This document shows, piece after piece, positions 1 through 12,976 of a stretch of 64,000 bases of DNA. A program made the translations under genes and the position numbers. The notes under the pieces were generated by a model. The model made no database searches. It worked only from the letters and a program-made list of their open reading frames with translations, and was not told the DNA's origin. Position 1 is the stretch's first letter; every line of letters begins with the position of its first letter. The DNA is from Oxytricha trifallax (lineage: Eukaryota; Ciliophora; Spirotrichea; Sporadotrichida; Oxytrichidae): positions 62,001-126,000 of the forward strand of contig ARYC01017490.1 in NCBI GenBank assembly GCA_000711775.1, given 5' to 3'.

Positions 1-115
1 CAATATTGATTTTAGATATTATTTACACATACCAAATCATTGAAATTTAAAGTGTTTATTTACTAAGTTTAAGTAATCCATTATTGATTTTGATTTTAAT
101 ATGTAAGTTATTCAG
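1..115. other. 3' flank of ferlin gene, no gene seen
   Basis: AT-rich stretch downstream of the ferlin stop codon. No reading frame or repeat of note. Confidence 0.5.
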
Positions 116-3100
116 TCAGTTGAAAGGTGCCATAATAAGTGCGACAAATAAGTTGCTGGCAATCATAGGCAAGCACATAATGCATAGTGCTAACATAGCT
201 ATCATGCAGCAGTAGCAGTAGATTTTTCTTCTCATAGCAGGGCCAACCAATTGTTGCTAAAAGAAATGTTAAAACCTTAAAATTGATACTTACGAACATC
301 TTAAGTGGGTTTAATGAGAAACTGAGTCTTCCCATAGGGGGTGGCAAGAATGGGTTGACATTTGGTTCTTGTCTGGCTTCTCCTACTTTATTCATTTCTG
401 ATAGTTTCTTTGGATAAACATCGATTTGAACTCTGACCTTGCCAGTCTTTTCAATGGCTCCGTGCTCATCTCTTGTCACAAGTTGCACGTAGAAACTGCT
501 GTCATCCTTGAAATCCATGACTAGATTTGGATTGAGAGTCTTTAAGATTTTGGTATAGTAATTCTTGTTCAAACTGATTGGTCTCTTTGTTAAAATCACA
601 TCCTCAAAGACTTGCTGCAAGTCTATCTTTCCCTCACCAATAATGTCATTGGATTTGAAGAAGTCTCTGTCGTAAGCTTGAATTTACAAGGAATAGTCGT
701 TCTTCTTTCTTGGATATTGCAAGTCAAAGAGCAGTCTATAGTTGAAACTAGCTTTACCTGTTTGGCATCTGAAATGAGTATCAGTTTCCTTTTGGCATTC
801 AATACAATAGATATTGATAGTTTTTATATAGAATAATTTTTATCTAAATTATTAAATTTGTGTTCTATTAAAGTAAATTAATTCATATATAAAGTCTAAT
901 TTAAAATTTAGTAGATTATTTTACTTATACTTATTATGTAGATCAAAAATATATATGATAAGTTAAAAGTGACTCTAAATAATATGCTTAATTTTTTTAA
1001 AAAAATCTCCCATTAATATTAATTGTTATATAGGGTAATAATATACTCAATTTTATATTATTTTGATTCTTTAGAATCGAAGAATGATCTAATGAAAACG
1101 TCTGAAGTTCCCTCAGCATCCATCATCTTAATTTCTTCAGTATCATAAATTACGCATCTAACTTCGAACTCTTCTGGTGGTCTTTATGCAATAAGTACAC
1201 AAAATATTATTTGCTATTTTAAGGTATATACTAGGAAATAAACAATTGTAAAAATAGTATTAATGTTTAATGTTAAATAAGGTACATGATTAATAATGCT
1301 TTTTAAAGAAAATTTACTTTTTAATTATTGAAGCTCAATTAATACTAAAATTCATTTAATTTTAATTTACATTTTTCATATAATGAAAATATAATTATGC
1401 AGAAAGCAAATTATAATCTTAACTTTTATAATAGGAAATTAAGAATGACAAATTATTATCAATGCTAATGGGTATTAAATTTCGAACTTAATAATTTAAA
1501 TATAAACTTTTCTACTTCATTAGCAACTGAGACAGGAATTACATCAACCCACAGCTTTACAACACCCTGAGAAATACTTGATGATTAATGATAGAGTTAT
1601 CTGTATTCAATTGGCTTATCCTTAATAGATTGCCATTCTGGAGAGAAAAATCTGTCTTCTAGATCAATCTTAGTTTCACCAATCAAATCATCTCCGAATA
1701 AATCATCATAGTCGTAGACTTGAACATTAAGCATGGGGCAACCAGGGAAGATTGCTTCGAACTCAAAGCATTTGTGGAAGTCTGGATTGGGCTCGTCATT
1801 CAAGTAGTTTGCTCTTTCATTGAAAGTCTTGTTTCCAAGAGTGATATTTAGATATGGATCAGAATCAGAGCCATTATCTCTTGAGGAGAGATCGTAAGCA
1901 CTTATCATATAAAGTCTGACAATGCACCTATTCTTTCCTAACAAGAGTCTCTTTAAAGTCTCTCCAGTTTACATGTTTGATAAGAACTTGGTAATGTCAA
2001 GATGAGCAATACTAAGAGTTTCCATTTAAGTCTTGAACTTCATTCTTCCTTCTGATGAATCAAGCTTATCAAGATTGAAGTCAAGAGGCTGTCCTCTCTT
2101 TTTCAAAGAAAGACTGTTAAGTTTCACTTTAAGATCATGAAGCTTTTATGCTTGTTCTTCAGCATGTTGTTTCTTTTCTGTCTCACTTTCAATGTCAATC
2201 AAGCACTTGAATTTACCAACGACTTATTCAGTGCTTGTTGCTCCTGAATCGTCTTCTTTGACACTACTAAATGACCACCAGCTCTTGCCAGCTCCTCTAG
2301 TTTAGCCTCTCTTTAGAGAGAATTAGATGAAAGGAGCTTCTCCCATTATTTCTTTAACGTTTTCCAATTCATCTGGATAGAATCTTCTGTAATCATAAAT
2401 TATTAAATAATATAATCATAAGCTTAAATATTAATTTGTTAAATGTCTTCTCTTTTGTTCTGGCTCTTCGTCCCAACCAAGACCAATGTACATACTTTCA
2501 GGTGGTTTATTGACTTCTCTTTGTACTTTCAGGGTCTCATCGAGTTCATAAGTGGCTCTAAGGATATTCTTGTATGTATTAACACCTCCTCTCTTCATTT
2601 CTTCAAGATCCTTTTCCTTTTACATCTCATCCTCTCTCTTTTTCTTTTCTTCGTCTTCCTTTCTCTCAGCCATTAAATTTTGCTTGTTTTCTCTCTTATC
2701 AAAGAATTACAGTCCTTAGTTTAACATGTTTGAACCCTTCATTTTCTTGTCATTTGGAGCCATTAAATCTCTTGGAGTTTTTCTTGGAGTTCTGTCTTGA
2801 CTCTTCTTCTCTTCATAAGAAGCTATAAATTAAAATTGAGTTTGAAAAAAATAATAAATTTTATAATTGCTTGTAATCATGATTAGCCTCATCGCTGTCA
2901 AAATTAAGCAAGAGTGGTCTTGTAAGATTATTCTTCAGGTCTTTAGTTTCATCAGAGACTTTGTTAGTGGTTTTAACAAGAGTTTATTGAACAATTTCTT
3001 TCTGTTTTTGGATAGTGCTTCTAAATGAAACGTCCTCAACATCGTTAATTGCTGCTTAAATGTTGTAAGTAATAGCACCAGAATCCTCCATTACTTTGAC

Positions 3101-6018
3101 AAGTTCCTTGAGTATAAAGTCCATACCCTCACTTTCTTGTTATCTTTGGCGTTGCTTCTTGTGCAAGATATCACCGATTGGAATAGTGAATACTCCAATT
3201 AATGGTTGCATGAAACTCTTGAATATGTTATCATAAATTGAATCTACTATTTTTTAAATTGATTTTTTATATTCGAAATTAAATTAACTATAGTTTTTAG
3301 ATTGCAATCATAAACAGAGCATTGAAGTTTAGGGCAATAGAGTGAATCACCTGGAAGGGGTAGTGTAAACTTAATGCATGTATTAATAGTGGGATTTGAA
3401 CCAGCTGGACCTGGTTGAGTCTTAATGTTTTCAATAGCATTGCCGAGATCAGGTGGCACCAAACTCTTAAGATTGAAAACAATGAATGCTTTTTTGACTG
3501 GTAGAATACCATTCGATTGAAGATCTCTTAAACCAAGGATATTGATTTCAATATTGTAGTCATCGAAGACAACTTCGTTCATCAGATTCATATATTTCAA
3601 GGGAGTCTTGAAGTTGAAATCATCGCTGACAATAGCGAAAGATACTAAGACTTCTCCACACTCTGGTGCACCTGCCTTAAGTCTGCATGGATGCCATTTA
3701 GGTCTGGGAATTTCATCCTTTTCCATTACACAGGCAGCATCTTTGATTGGAATCAAAGCTCTACAGATAAAATCATCAGTGTCGAGAGGATTGAAATCTT
3801 TATCGTAGATATCCAAAACAAAAGGAGGCAAATCATCGACAGTATTGGCTTCATACACAAGCTCAATAGTCTCATAATAAAGTGGATTGACGTTGTCTTC
3901 AATATATTTAGTCTTTTGTACTAGCTTGCTTGTGTCCCAGATACAAATGTATGGATCAGATTGACCATCGCTGTCAGCAGCAGGGAGATCTCTGCATTGA
4001 TAGATATATGCTCTAACTTTGAAGTTTTGAGGTCTCTTAGGAGGAGGTTTTTTCCAAGCGTCGAATTGATTAAAGTCAATTGGTCCATCCTTAGTCTTAT
4101 CATGAATTGAAAGTTTGATTGATACGATTCCAGCTTTGTAGTGATCTTTAACTTTCCCTACACTGAGATCTGGAGTCATTTCGAGCCATCTGATTTAAGG
4201 GTTTGGATTCATAAATTCCTCAATGTTCATGCATGAGTAGGAAATAGCATTAAATAAATGCTTTAGTATATTTTTAATCATTTATTGAATTTCCATTTAT
4301 TGTCTCCATCTAACAAGTAGACATAAACTCTCCCAATATCATAAATATCTTAGTAACTGACAGTATAAGTTGCCTTAGGGAATCTAATGTTCCATCTGTT
4401 AAAAGTATTTTCAGCAAACTAAGCCTTATCAGTTTTCATTTCGTAATCTGCAATCTTTATCATTACTTTATAGTTCTTTGCTTCTGGCAACGAAATACCT
4501 AAACCAACTTCTCCGATGATTTCGAATTCATGGGGCTTTAGGTATGGATTAGCGATCTCTCTGGTTTTCTCATCGAGATCTTGAAGCTTAATGATTGGCT
4601 TTTCAGTCTTTTCAGCAACGACTTGCATAAGAATTCTTCCTTTCCATGTTGAAGCCAAATCTGGATTGTTGTTCATCTTATCGGTATTAAATCCCCAAAT
4701 TCACTTGAAGAAAGGATAATTTTTATCAATAAATGATAAATAAGAATTTCAGATTCAAATGATAAATATTTTCTTCCTCAGTCCTTAATTTTCATTTATA
4801 GTACACTTATATAACTAAATTTCAAAATAAATTTTAAGTTGATATTATCAAATGTTCTAGTTTCTTTCAAAAATATCAGGAATTTTATATTGTTATAAGG
4901 AAAAATATTTTTAGTATATTTTTCCTCTAACTACAGAGTAATTAAAGTTATGATTATCACCAGATCTGTCTAATGGAGATCCATAGATATTCTTCCAGAA
5001 AAAATTACCATTACGCTTTTCAATGCACTCCTTGAGATTAAAGATAATTGAGCCCACGATCTCATCCTTTATTTTATCCTCATCGTATAGTTTCATAACT
5101 AGTCTACCACTCATAATAGGAAGTTGGACAGGAATTAAGAATTCTTAATTCCAAAAGACTGCGTCGTTTTTCATGGTGACGACTTTCGTTTTCAATTTTT
5201 AATTAAGATACTGGCAGGTAATATATGCATCGATGGATCCACCTTTGCCGAAGATCGCAGCATCCATGATAGGTAGCTTCTCAGCTTTGAAAAATCTGAA
5301 TCTTAGTTGGTAGTATTCAGGTTTGATAGATGGTGGCATGAGAATAGATTCTTCGTCTGTCTTATCATTTCCATTATCTTCTGTGATTTGTACTTGCTCA
5401 TCACCAGAAGCTGCTATGGATATACTTATCTTTAAATATCCAGTCACCTCATTGAAATTGGGAGATGAAGGGTTTGAAAGAGCGATCCACTAGTGTAATA
5501 GCAAATGCTGTTTCATGAAGTAAATGTAGGCGACATCAAATTCATAGAGACCAATAAGAGCATCTTTGAAATAACCCTTGTCTAAAAGACGAATTGAGAT
5601 CTTTGCCGCTTCAATGTCATCTACTTACTAAAATCCAACAAATTGATAAAACATAGGGTGTTCTACTTACGACATTTCTAGGCTCGAAGAAGATATGCTC
5701 TTGCCAGCTGACAGTTCCAGCAGCACCGATGTCATCCTTTGCTGTAGTGAACTTTTTTTCGTTCATGCATTAGATCTCAACGATTGGATCTACTGTCTCC
5801 CCTTCTTTTGTCATTTTTAACTATCTTGCTGATTCGATGAAGACCTAATGAGTTGGTGTTAATAAAGAAACTATGTCTTACATGAATCATGTAGTCTCCC
5901 TTTTTCATAGTGCCGACCTCCCTAAAACGTTGTTCATTCATACAAATACTTACGGTTTGTCATCCTTGACTTCTTTGGTGGCTTTATCGACGACTTCTTT
6001 GACTTCTTCTTTTGACAT
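116..6018 (-). CDS. Ferlin (multi-C2 membrane fusion protein), MDSs interrupted by IESs
   Basis: Ferlins are tail-anchored proteins with several C2 domains that promote Ca2+-dependent vesicle fusion. The start ATG (6018-6016, MSKEEVKEVVDKATK) is followed by C2 domains typified by NGSDSDPYLNI with DEPNPDF (about 1760-1870), SDGQSDPYICIWD (about 3940) and SNDIIGEGKIDL (about 640). The ferlin signature RRFYPDELENVKE is at about 2370. The C-terminus (about 120-250) has a basic MRRKIYCYCC then a hydrophobic anchor ending MAPFN and TGA at 118-116. In-frame TAA/TAG read as Gln throughout. GT..AG introns are at 257-293, 5628-5670, 5845-5881 and 5922-5953. Seven further breaks lack GT..AG and carry direct repeats (listed separately); removing them restores the frame. 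The family call is firm; the number of C2 domains was not counted exactly. Confidence 0.93.
790..1061. other. IES in ferlin, 272 bp, pointer TTT
   Basis: TTT at 790-792 and 1062-1064. Joining gives ESKETDTHF across the junction of a C2 domain. No GT..AG borders. The pointer is short, so the exact cut is uncertain by a base or two. Confidence 0.8.
1188..1522. other. IES in ferlin, 335 bp, pointer GCAA
   Basis: GCAA at 1188-1191 and 1523-1526. Removal joins DVIPVSV to AQRPPEEFEV in frame, as expected between two ferlin C2 domains. Confidence 0.85.
2397..2441. other. IES in ferlin, ~45 bp, pointer AA
   Basis: Joins EQKRRHY to DYRRFYPDELE. A 2-bp pointer only; there are no intron borders. Confidence 0.6.
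2828..2864. other. IES in ferlin, 37 bp, pointer AATT
   Basis: AATT at 2828-2831 and 2865-2868 in the same codon phase. Joins HDYKQFI to ASYEEKKS. Confidence 0.75.
3235..3275. other. IES in ferlin, 41 bp, pointer AAATT
   Basis: AAATT at 3235-3239 and 3276-3280. Joins TIVNLI to YDNIFKSFMQ. Confidence 0.8.
4249..4283. other. IES in ferlin, 35 bp (or 50 bp), pointer ATT
   Basis: ATT at 4249-4251 and again at 4284-4286 or 4299-4301; both choices keep the frame and reach AISYSCMNIEEF. Confidence 0.6.
4686..4940. other. IES in ferlin, 255 bp, pointer ATTAAA
   Basis: ATTAAA at 4686-4691 and 4941-4946 in phase. An in-frame TGA lies inside; joining gives DNHNFNTDKMNNN. Confidence 0.88.
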
Positions 6019-6292
6019 TTTACTAGTTTTTATATAAAATTAAGATATTAGATTTTGGGAGCACAGTCAATTTAATATATAAAGTTAAGCTTAATATTTC
6101 AAACAGGCACTATTATCAATCAATTAATATTTATGAATATGTAATTAATAAAACTATGATATATAATTTTCAAATTTATTATTATTTCTATTCAATAATG
6201 AATTGTCTAGGTGTTGCAATCCTGTATTTGAATTTAAAAAGGTTGTTTTTAAAGATTGTAATAATTTGTTAGTAAATTTGAATTTAATTAAA

Positions 6293-7846
6293 ATGGGACA
6301 GACTTTTGCTTGTTGCAGCAATAACAATAAAATCTAAATAATATAATGTTTGAATGAAAGAAAATTACAATTATAAACTAATTTAACTGATAAATTCTGA
6401 ATTTATTTCTTAAGTACGATTAATTTTTTATTCAAATATAGAATGAAACATAATTTCCTCATAATTATAAGGAAGTTGATTTTGCATTAAAAATATTAAT
6501 CCTATCAATCAAATCGCCTAGAAATATCTAAATAAAATTTAAGAAGTTAAATATTTTATGAAATCATCTTTCTATTGTTAAAAAAAACCTTGAATTCATG
6601 GTAAAAGCTTATTTTAAACAATACTTTTAAAAAAATAATATTTTATTTTTTGAAAGCTTTGGAGTTTTATAAATGTGGACAACAACGACATTAAAACAAA
6701 CGATTTCTAAAATGCCTTCAATCGCCTGAAATAATCAGACAAAATACTTTTGATTATCAAATTGCAAGCTGCTTTTAGAGGGTTCCTTGCCAGAAAGAGA
6801 GTTCAAAAGATTCGTGAATAAACTGTTTATTTATATTTATGATTACTGGCTATAGATAAGGTGGCATGTTTAACAATCATTAAATGAGCCCCGATGGAGT
6901 CAATAATTACGACAATCCAGATGTTATTGTAAGTAGGAACTATTAATGGTCACTCTAGATCTGACAGTTAGCTAATGAAATATTTATAGGCGATCAGAGA
7001 GCAACTTGGAGATTTTGATTACGATTAAGAGCCTTAAAATCTTGGTAGAAGAGAAATGAGATAAATGGTCATCCTTGAGAATGGTGCCAAATACGAGGGC
7101 GAATGGTAATAATACTATTTCAAATGCAGTGTCTTATTCATAATTTTAGGCTTGTCAATTCGAAAGTGAGATAAGGATAAGGTATTCAAATATGGCCAGA
7201 TGGTTCAATGTACGAGGGTTGGTGGAAAGACAACAAAGCTAACGGCAAAGGAAGACTCATCCACGCTGATGGAGATGTATATGATGGATACTGGAAAGAC
7301 GATAAGGCTCATGGTTTCGGTATATATAGCCATTTGGATGGAGCACGTTATGAAGGTGACTGGAAAGAAGATAAGCAACACGGTAAGGGTCTTGAAACAT
7401 GGCCAGATGGAGCAAGCTACGAAGGAGACTACGTAGAAGGCAAAAAGCACGGAACTGGAAGATTTACATGGGCTGATGGCAGCACATATACAGGAGAGTT
7501 CTAAGAAAATAACATTGAGGGTAGCGGAGTATACGAATGGTCAGATGGCAGAAAGTACGAAGGTCAGTGGAAGAACAATAAAATGGAGGGCTATGGTATT
7601 TTCACATGGCCAGATGGCAGGAGATATGAAGGTGACTACATCGATGACAAGAAAGAAGGCAAAGGCATTTTCTATTGGTAAGCTATTTTTAATATATAAA
7701 CCTATCAAAATAGGCCTGATGGCAGAAAGTACGATGGCGACTGGAAAAACGGAAAGCAACACGGCATAGGTGTTTACACATCAGCAACAGGAAAGACCAA
7801 GAAAGGAGAGTGGAGTGAAGGTAAAAGAATAAACTGGCTCAACTGA
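6293..7846 (+). CDS. MORN-repeat protein with probable N-myristoylation
   Basis: MORN repeats bind membranes or scaffold cortical and ciliary structures. The start ATG (6293) gives MGQTFACC, a Gly-2/Cys context typical of myristoylation and palmitoylation. An IES follows, then an IQ-like segment ([14 protein letters not shown], about 6770), then at least ten MORN repeats of the form [14 protein letters not shown] between 7080 and 7800. The stop is TGA at 7844-7846. Introns: 6929-6989, 7106-7149 and 7678-7713, plus one near 6822-6855 whose 5' end is uncertain. TAA within the repeats reads as Gln (for example GEFQENN). The family call is certain; the role in the cell is inferred. The gene is tail-to-tail with the FHA-RINGv gene. 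Confidence 0.93.
6338..6668. other. IES in MORN gene, ~331 bp, pointer ATAA
   Basis: ATAA at 6338-6341 and 6669-6672 joins CSNNNKIQI to NVDNNDIK. The pointer is AT-only, so the border is tentative. Confidence 0.6.
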
Positions 7847-8312
7847 GGAGAGTGATATTAAAAGAGATAATAACTTCTTGTGTGTTTAAATTTCATCATT
7901 TCACATTAATTATATTTTATTAAAAAATATTGGGCTTTATTGAAAATTAGGGATTTTTTATTATATAAAAAAAATGAAAAAAAGATTTTAATATATCTTA
8001 ATTGTTTATATTTTTACAAAATAAGTGAAGTTATAGTCCTTACCTTATTTGATTCTCTGAAAAGTAATTTATTATATATTTTATATTAATAGCTAACATA
8101 AAACCACATTAAATTAAATAAATCATGCGAAAAGGTAACATCAAAGAAATAGTATGTGTTTATATGTGTTTGTGCTTGAGTAATAATTGCTAAATAAATA
8201 TATCACACTTCATGATTCAATTTTAAATTAAATTATAATTATATCTCACAAACTAATTAATAATTTTTAATTTGTCATTTATACATTTAAATTCATAAGT
8301 TTTTGCTCACTT
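7847..8312. other. Intergenic, tail-to-tail, no gene
   Basis: AT-rich spacer between the stop codons of the MORN and FHA-RINGv genes. It should hold 3' untranslated regions and, in the macronucleus, two chromosome ends. No motif recognised. Confidence 0.5.
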
Positions 8313-11300
8313 TCAAAACTTGATCATGTTATTATTATCAGAATTCTTTTAGTTTGGTTATAACTTATTAGGGGGTTAATTGATGTTTGTTTTATATTAT
8401 TTGGATATTTGTTTCAGTTGATCATTATTAAACGATAAATCCTAGTCTTTTTCATTAATATTAGTTGACTTTCTCACTCTTTCATACTGTGATAGTAACA
8501 AATTGTTTCCTCCAGCTTTTATGGCAGTTTTGAGGTTATTATGCTAACGATCTGGACTCTCCAAGCTAATTAAGCGATCTTGCGTGGACTCTCTTCTTAT
8601 TAGTTTGTCACGCTTAATACCCTTCAAAACTGGGCCTTAGGTGCTGGAGAAATTTTATTGCCAGGGATCTTTTTTGAAAGCCTACTCAAAGTTTATCTTA
8701 TCAGTTTAGTAATGCTGGAAGTCTTCTTTTTATAATTCTATGTGTTAAATTACAGTGTTGTCATTATCATTGTCTGCGAAATCTCCACCAAAGCTTTAAC
8801 TCTCATGTTTAATTTAAAATTTGTAAAGGAAATTATTAATAGTTTTGCTTCTTCCGCAAAGTTATCTTCATAGATATTTGAAGAAATATCTTGCTTATCA
8901 TTTTGCAGACTTCTATATCTCTAATGATGTCCTTTCTTCTAAGGACTTTAGTTAATTTTGAAGTTAACTCCTGGTACTATACTCTTATATTTTTAATGAT
9001 TAAGTTAAGTCTATAGTCTTGTATTTTGCCGTTGATTCATTTACATCGATTCTTCACTCAAATCCCCTTCATCATCTTGCTCATGCAGATCTTACAAATG
9101 ATGAGGATTAATCTATCTTTTAACTAATGATTAATGTAAATTATGATTAACTTAACTCTGAGAACTCAAGCCATCGTTACTAATCTGGTTGAAGTCTTAA
9201 TGGTTTGATTTCGGACTTTGAAGAGGCATATCATAAAGAGCATTTTAAATTTAGTTTATTATTTGCTTACTTTCTTCTGATTCAGCATTTTTAAAAGGTC
9301 TATTATTATTTGCGATGACATCTCTCCCAGTATGCATTTTGCTTATAATTTGTTATTCATTCGACAACTGAAACCTTTTATCAACTTTTTTCTTTTTCTA
9401 ATCTTTAAATGGTTTAATAAATTCACATGGAACGCTCTATCCAGAAATAGTTTTAACAAACTCCATGTTCTCATGTAGCTTGGATGAGTCAACTTTTCTA
9501 TTACGTCTTGTTTTTTTGATATTTTTGCCTTTTTAGATGAGGCCATAGTATATCAATGTCCTTCCTATTTAAAATAGACTTTGTTGCCTTTTAGAATTAT
9601 TAGCTTGAGCAACTTCGTAAGGCTCCTTAATTTTAATGAGCGTTCCGAATTTCGATCCGTTATCTTCAATTATTAATCTATCTTCCACAATTCTTATGTA
9701 AGAATGAAGCCTGGACACACTAATATCTGCAATTTTCATATCTGTATCAACACTTCTCCCTATCTTAAATTCTGAGTATGGTCCTAAGTAAAATACATGA
9801 ACGACCTTGGCTGGAGCACTTTTTACTGATTCCATTATCATATAGTCGCTGTCTGGTCTCTCAAAATCCATGATTTAAAACAGTCTGTCTTTAAGTTTAT
9901 TTTCGAATGGCTGCTTGCAAAGTTCACATTCCAAGGCTTTCCAAAAGAAACTCTTCACTCTGTCTCCGTGATAGACAAGCTTCTTGCCGTTTAACCATTC
10001 TTTAAGGCAACTTATATGAATATCTGCCATAGAACCTGAGCAATTGCATGGACAAACAAATTCACCCATTAATTATTAGCTTTTAAATAATTAAAGTCAT
10101 CTGTTTATTATATATATAATCCATTTCATCATCTTCTTCCTCACCCAAACAAATCCTGCAGACTCTTGCCTAACTACTGGGCCCATTAGCTTTTCCTTCA
10201 GCTTTTTTTTCTTTAGTTTTAATCGGAGTATTTCCCCCCTTCAATATTTATTCTCTTGAGTTTTAAGGTAAATTATGCATGAATGTACTTTGATTATTGG
10301 GGTGAGTGTGCATTGTGTAATTATCCATAATGTTCATTTCTGTATGATTAAGCATAGATATCTAAGATATCATATTCTTATCTATGTGACTCACGCTGTG
10401 AGCACTCATTTAAAACATGAATTCTAAATATCATGGTTTTTTTTAATTAAAATTAATTAAAGCCGAAAAATTATCATAAATACATGTAAAAACAAATACT
10501 TAATAAAACAGGAGCAATAAATTTAGGTTTGATTGGATCGTTAATAAAATTGCTTGTATTATATCCTTAAACTTCTGGCTTCAGTCTTGAACAACTTAAT
10601 GCTGAGATTTTAAAGTTAGTTCAAATTAGTTATAAATAAAATATCAAATATAGCAACCATTGTTTCTCAAATAATCAAAAAATACATTCATTAATTAAAT
10701 TAATGATTTCATAATTATCCAGTAAGTCTGTTTTCAAGTGATCAGGAAAATGGACTAAATAAAGATATAATACTTCTAATTTTTATAAATTATTTTAATA
10801 TTCCAAGTAGAATTTATGCCACAATTGATTTAATTTGAGCTAAAACAATTTTTTAATAAGAGCCAATTATAATCATATTATCTCATTTATTGAATTAATT
10901 ATTTATTAAATATTTGAAAGTTAACTCTTCCAAACTTGATAATATCCTTGAGTTTAATATTATGTGCCATGGGTTCACTGAAGAAATTCTTAAGAGTTTA
11001 ATTTTGTGGCTTTGTCTTCCTCAACACCAGCCACATTGTTTTGTTCATTTCCACCTCATTCTCTTCGTCTAATTCATCAAGTATATCAGCTATGTCGCTG
11101 TCTTTATTTACTGAGTCTTTTTGAAAATCTTATAGATACACTTGATGCAAACCCCACAGAGTGAAGGATTCAGGTTTATACAAAAACCTCATGAACAGAT
11201 TTTCTTACTATATCTTTGATTACGATTCAATTAATAATAGTTGGATTAATGTTGTCAAAGTATGTTTGCTTTGTTAATTTTGGTAAAAAAAACCAAAAAA

Positions 11301-11952
11301 ATCTTGCCACAGTTAGAGGCAATTTATTTTTAGAAATATAAAAAATTGAATTTAACTGATTCAAGGAAATTTTCAAACCACACTCGAATTCCATCCCTGA
11401 ACATTATTGCTATAAAAATTAATGATTATTATAGTTGTCATGTTTAAATAAGAAATCTACTCACATCCTTGATTGTTTAATATATCCATTATTTCTTACT
11501 TACTGTCATTTGTGGTATTTTTGTTATTTATTGCATCAGAATTACTATTTTAAGTATCATTTTCGATGCCAAATTTATCTATGAAAAATTCCTAGTAATT
11601 GTAGGTTTCTCTTTCATAAACATTCAAATCTGCGCAGTCAAAATCGAAAAGACAATGCGATAGTTTGTCGCAAGTTAACGTCTTTATGTTCAAACTATAC
11701 TCTCAATAATTCAAATAAAAGCATAAAGAATATTCATAAGGTGATTAATTTCTTAAAAATACTATATTGTTATGAAATTTCTGAATTCCTCCCAAATGTT
11801 TTGAATACCTACATTTATGAGAAATCAGATTATTTCTTCTAAAAACAACATAGTAATTTCTGAGCAAGAGAATGCTGAGATTATGATTGATTTTATTTGG
11901 ATGAACAGCACATTTTTAATTTATTAGTGGATTTTTTTGTACTTTTTGACAT
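8313..11952 (-). CDS. FHA - RINGv - FHA domain protein (putative E3 ubiquitin ligase)
   Basis: RINGv (MARCH-type) domains recruit E2 enzymes; FHA domains bind phosphothreonine. An N-terminal FHA-like region (RNYYVVFRRNNLIS, about 11850; IIKFGRVNFQIF, about 10920) is followed by RINGv: RVCRICLGEEEDD (about 10140), then VCPCNCSGSM and HISCLKEWL (about 10040) and CELCKQPF (about 9920). A second FHA follows (FKIGRSVDTDM, SVSRLHSY, DNGSKFGT, about 9640-9760), then a long Gln/Asn/Ser-rich tail to TGA at 8315-8313. Introns are at 10340-10394 and 11410-11464. The start at 11952 is provisional: the ATG frame and the downstream FHA frame differ by one base, so another IES, intron or error lies near 11900. 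Five IESs are listed separately. Confidence 0.87.
8807..8841. other. IES in FHA-RINGv gene, 35 bp, pointer GTTT
   Basis: GTTT at 8807-8810 and 8842-8845. Joins AEEAK to HESQSFGGD and corrects the frame. Confidence 0.8.
10066..10120. other. IES in FHA-RINGv gene, 55 bp, pointer CCATT
   Basis: CCATT at 10066-10070 and 10121-10125. Splits the RINGv domain; joining gives EEEDDEMGEFVCPC. Confidence 0.9.
10425..10906. other. IES in FHA-RINGv gene, 482 bp, pointer TAAATAT
   Basis: A 7-bp repeat TAAATAT lies at 10425-10431 and 10907-10913. Joining gives FGRVNFQIFRIHVLNECS, which then needs the intron 10340-10394 to reach the RINGv frame. Confidence 0.82.
11199..11368. other. IES in FHA-RINGv gene, 170 bp, pointer ATTTTC
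   Basis: ATTTTC at 11199-11204 and 11369-11374 in phase. Joins IRVWFEN to LFMRFLYKPESF. Confidence 0.85.
11689..11709. other. IES in FHA-RINGv gene, 21 bp, pointer TTCAAA
   Basis: TTCAAA at 11689-11694 and 11710-11715. It contains an in-frame TGA; joining gives SLCFYLNIKTLTCDK. Confidence 0.85.
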
Positions 11953-12154
11953 CATAATTATAATTATTAATACAATTAATTTATATATTCATACTTTCAC
12001 TCTTGAAACAGTATTTATGTTTAAATGTTATTAATTTACATAAGATACTAACAAATTATACTCAGATTATTTCTAATTTTTAAAGTTTAAACTTCATTCA
12101 CTATTCGTCAATGAAAGCAGTCAGAATTTGAAATCTTAAATAAAAATAGATAAT

Positions 12155-12976
12155 TCAAAATATTTATAAAAAAATTCTAGTATAAATATAAATTAATAGG
12201 CACTTAGATATTGATAATTAAATATTTTAACAATAATTTGTGGGGTTAGTTAATACCTTAAACCAGAATATTAAAATTAGGAAGATAACTGCAAGAATAA
12301 TTATAATACCAGAAATACTTGCTCCCCAAATCATGCACCTCCTGCTCTTTAATTTATTCTTAGATTTCTTTGCATTTTATTTGTATAATTTAGCTTACAC
12401 TTCCAATCTTTATGCTTTTTAGTTAGCTAAATCTAACAGTAAATCTCTGTCGTTTAATAAATCAAGATTTTTAATCATCTCTTCCTTAACTTCCAACAGG
12501 TCTTAAAACACTATAATAAAAATTAATTGAATGACATCAAGATATCAATAAAATGCTTTTCGTTATAAGTAGGTTTTATCTCTATTATTTGGATCAGAAT
12601 TCCAATTCGTAATAAATTTAGTCACTTCTTTGCCATGTTTCTTAAATTTCTAGTAAGCGTCTGGGGATTGTATCATTGTTATATCAGATAGAACTTAATT
12701 TTCTGACATACCCTGTTTAAGTTTCTCAAGAAAATTGAATGCTTCATAGAGCGTCACATCTGGCTTGCGAGAAATACAAACAATCACCCATGATCCCTCA
12801 TGAGAATAGTGCAGACTATGCTGCTCATCAAGCTAAATAGTTTTCTTGGCGAAGAGCTAAAAGTTCACAAATTATTCCAGAACTAATTCATTGTAGTTAG
12901 ACTTGAATTTTTTATCTAAACCCTCGAAAACTAGTTGTCTACGAGTGTTTACCACGCTGGCATACAATATCGGCAT
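12155..12976 (-). CDS. R-SNARE, VAMP7-like longin protein
   Basis: R-SNAREs form the vesicle side of the fusion complex. The start ATG (12976-12974) gives a longin domain, MPILYASVVNTRRQLVFEG, with GSWVIVCISRKPD later. An IES follows, then the SNARE helix DLLEVKEEMIKNLDLLNDRD with a candidate zero-layer Arg at NDR, a basic KLKSRRC and a hydrophobic anchor, GIIIILAVIFLILIFWF (about 12270-12320). The domain order matches VAMP7. The exact stop is unsure: the frame stays open to TGA at 12157-12155, but the natural end is probably soon after the anchor, near 12250. Confidence 0.88.
12504..12548. other. IES in R-SNARE gene, 45 bp, pointer TAAAA
   Basis: TAAAA at 12504-12508 and 12549-12553 in phase. 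Joins YLQRKAF to QDLLEVKEE. Confidence 0.85.

Noticed and set aside
3608..3924. Plus-strand frames inside ferlin, and similar antisense frames in other genes
   Set aside because: They are shadows of the well-supported minus-strand coding sequence.
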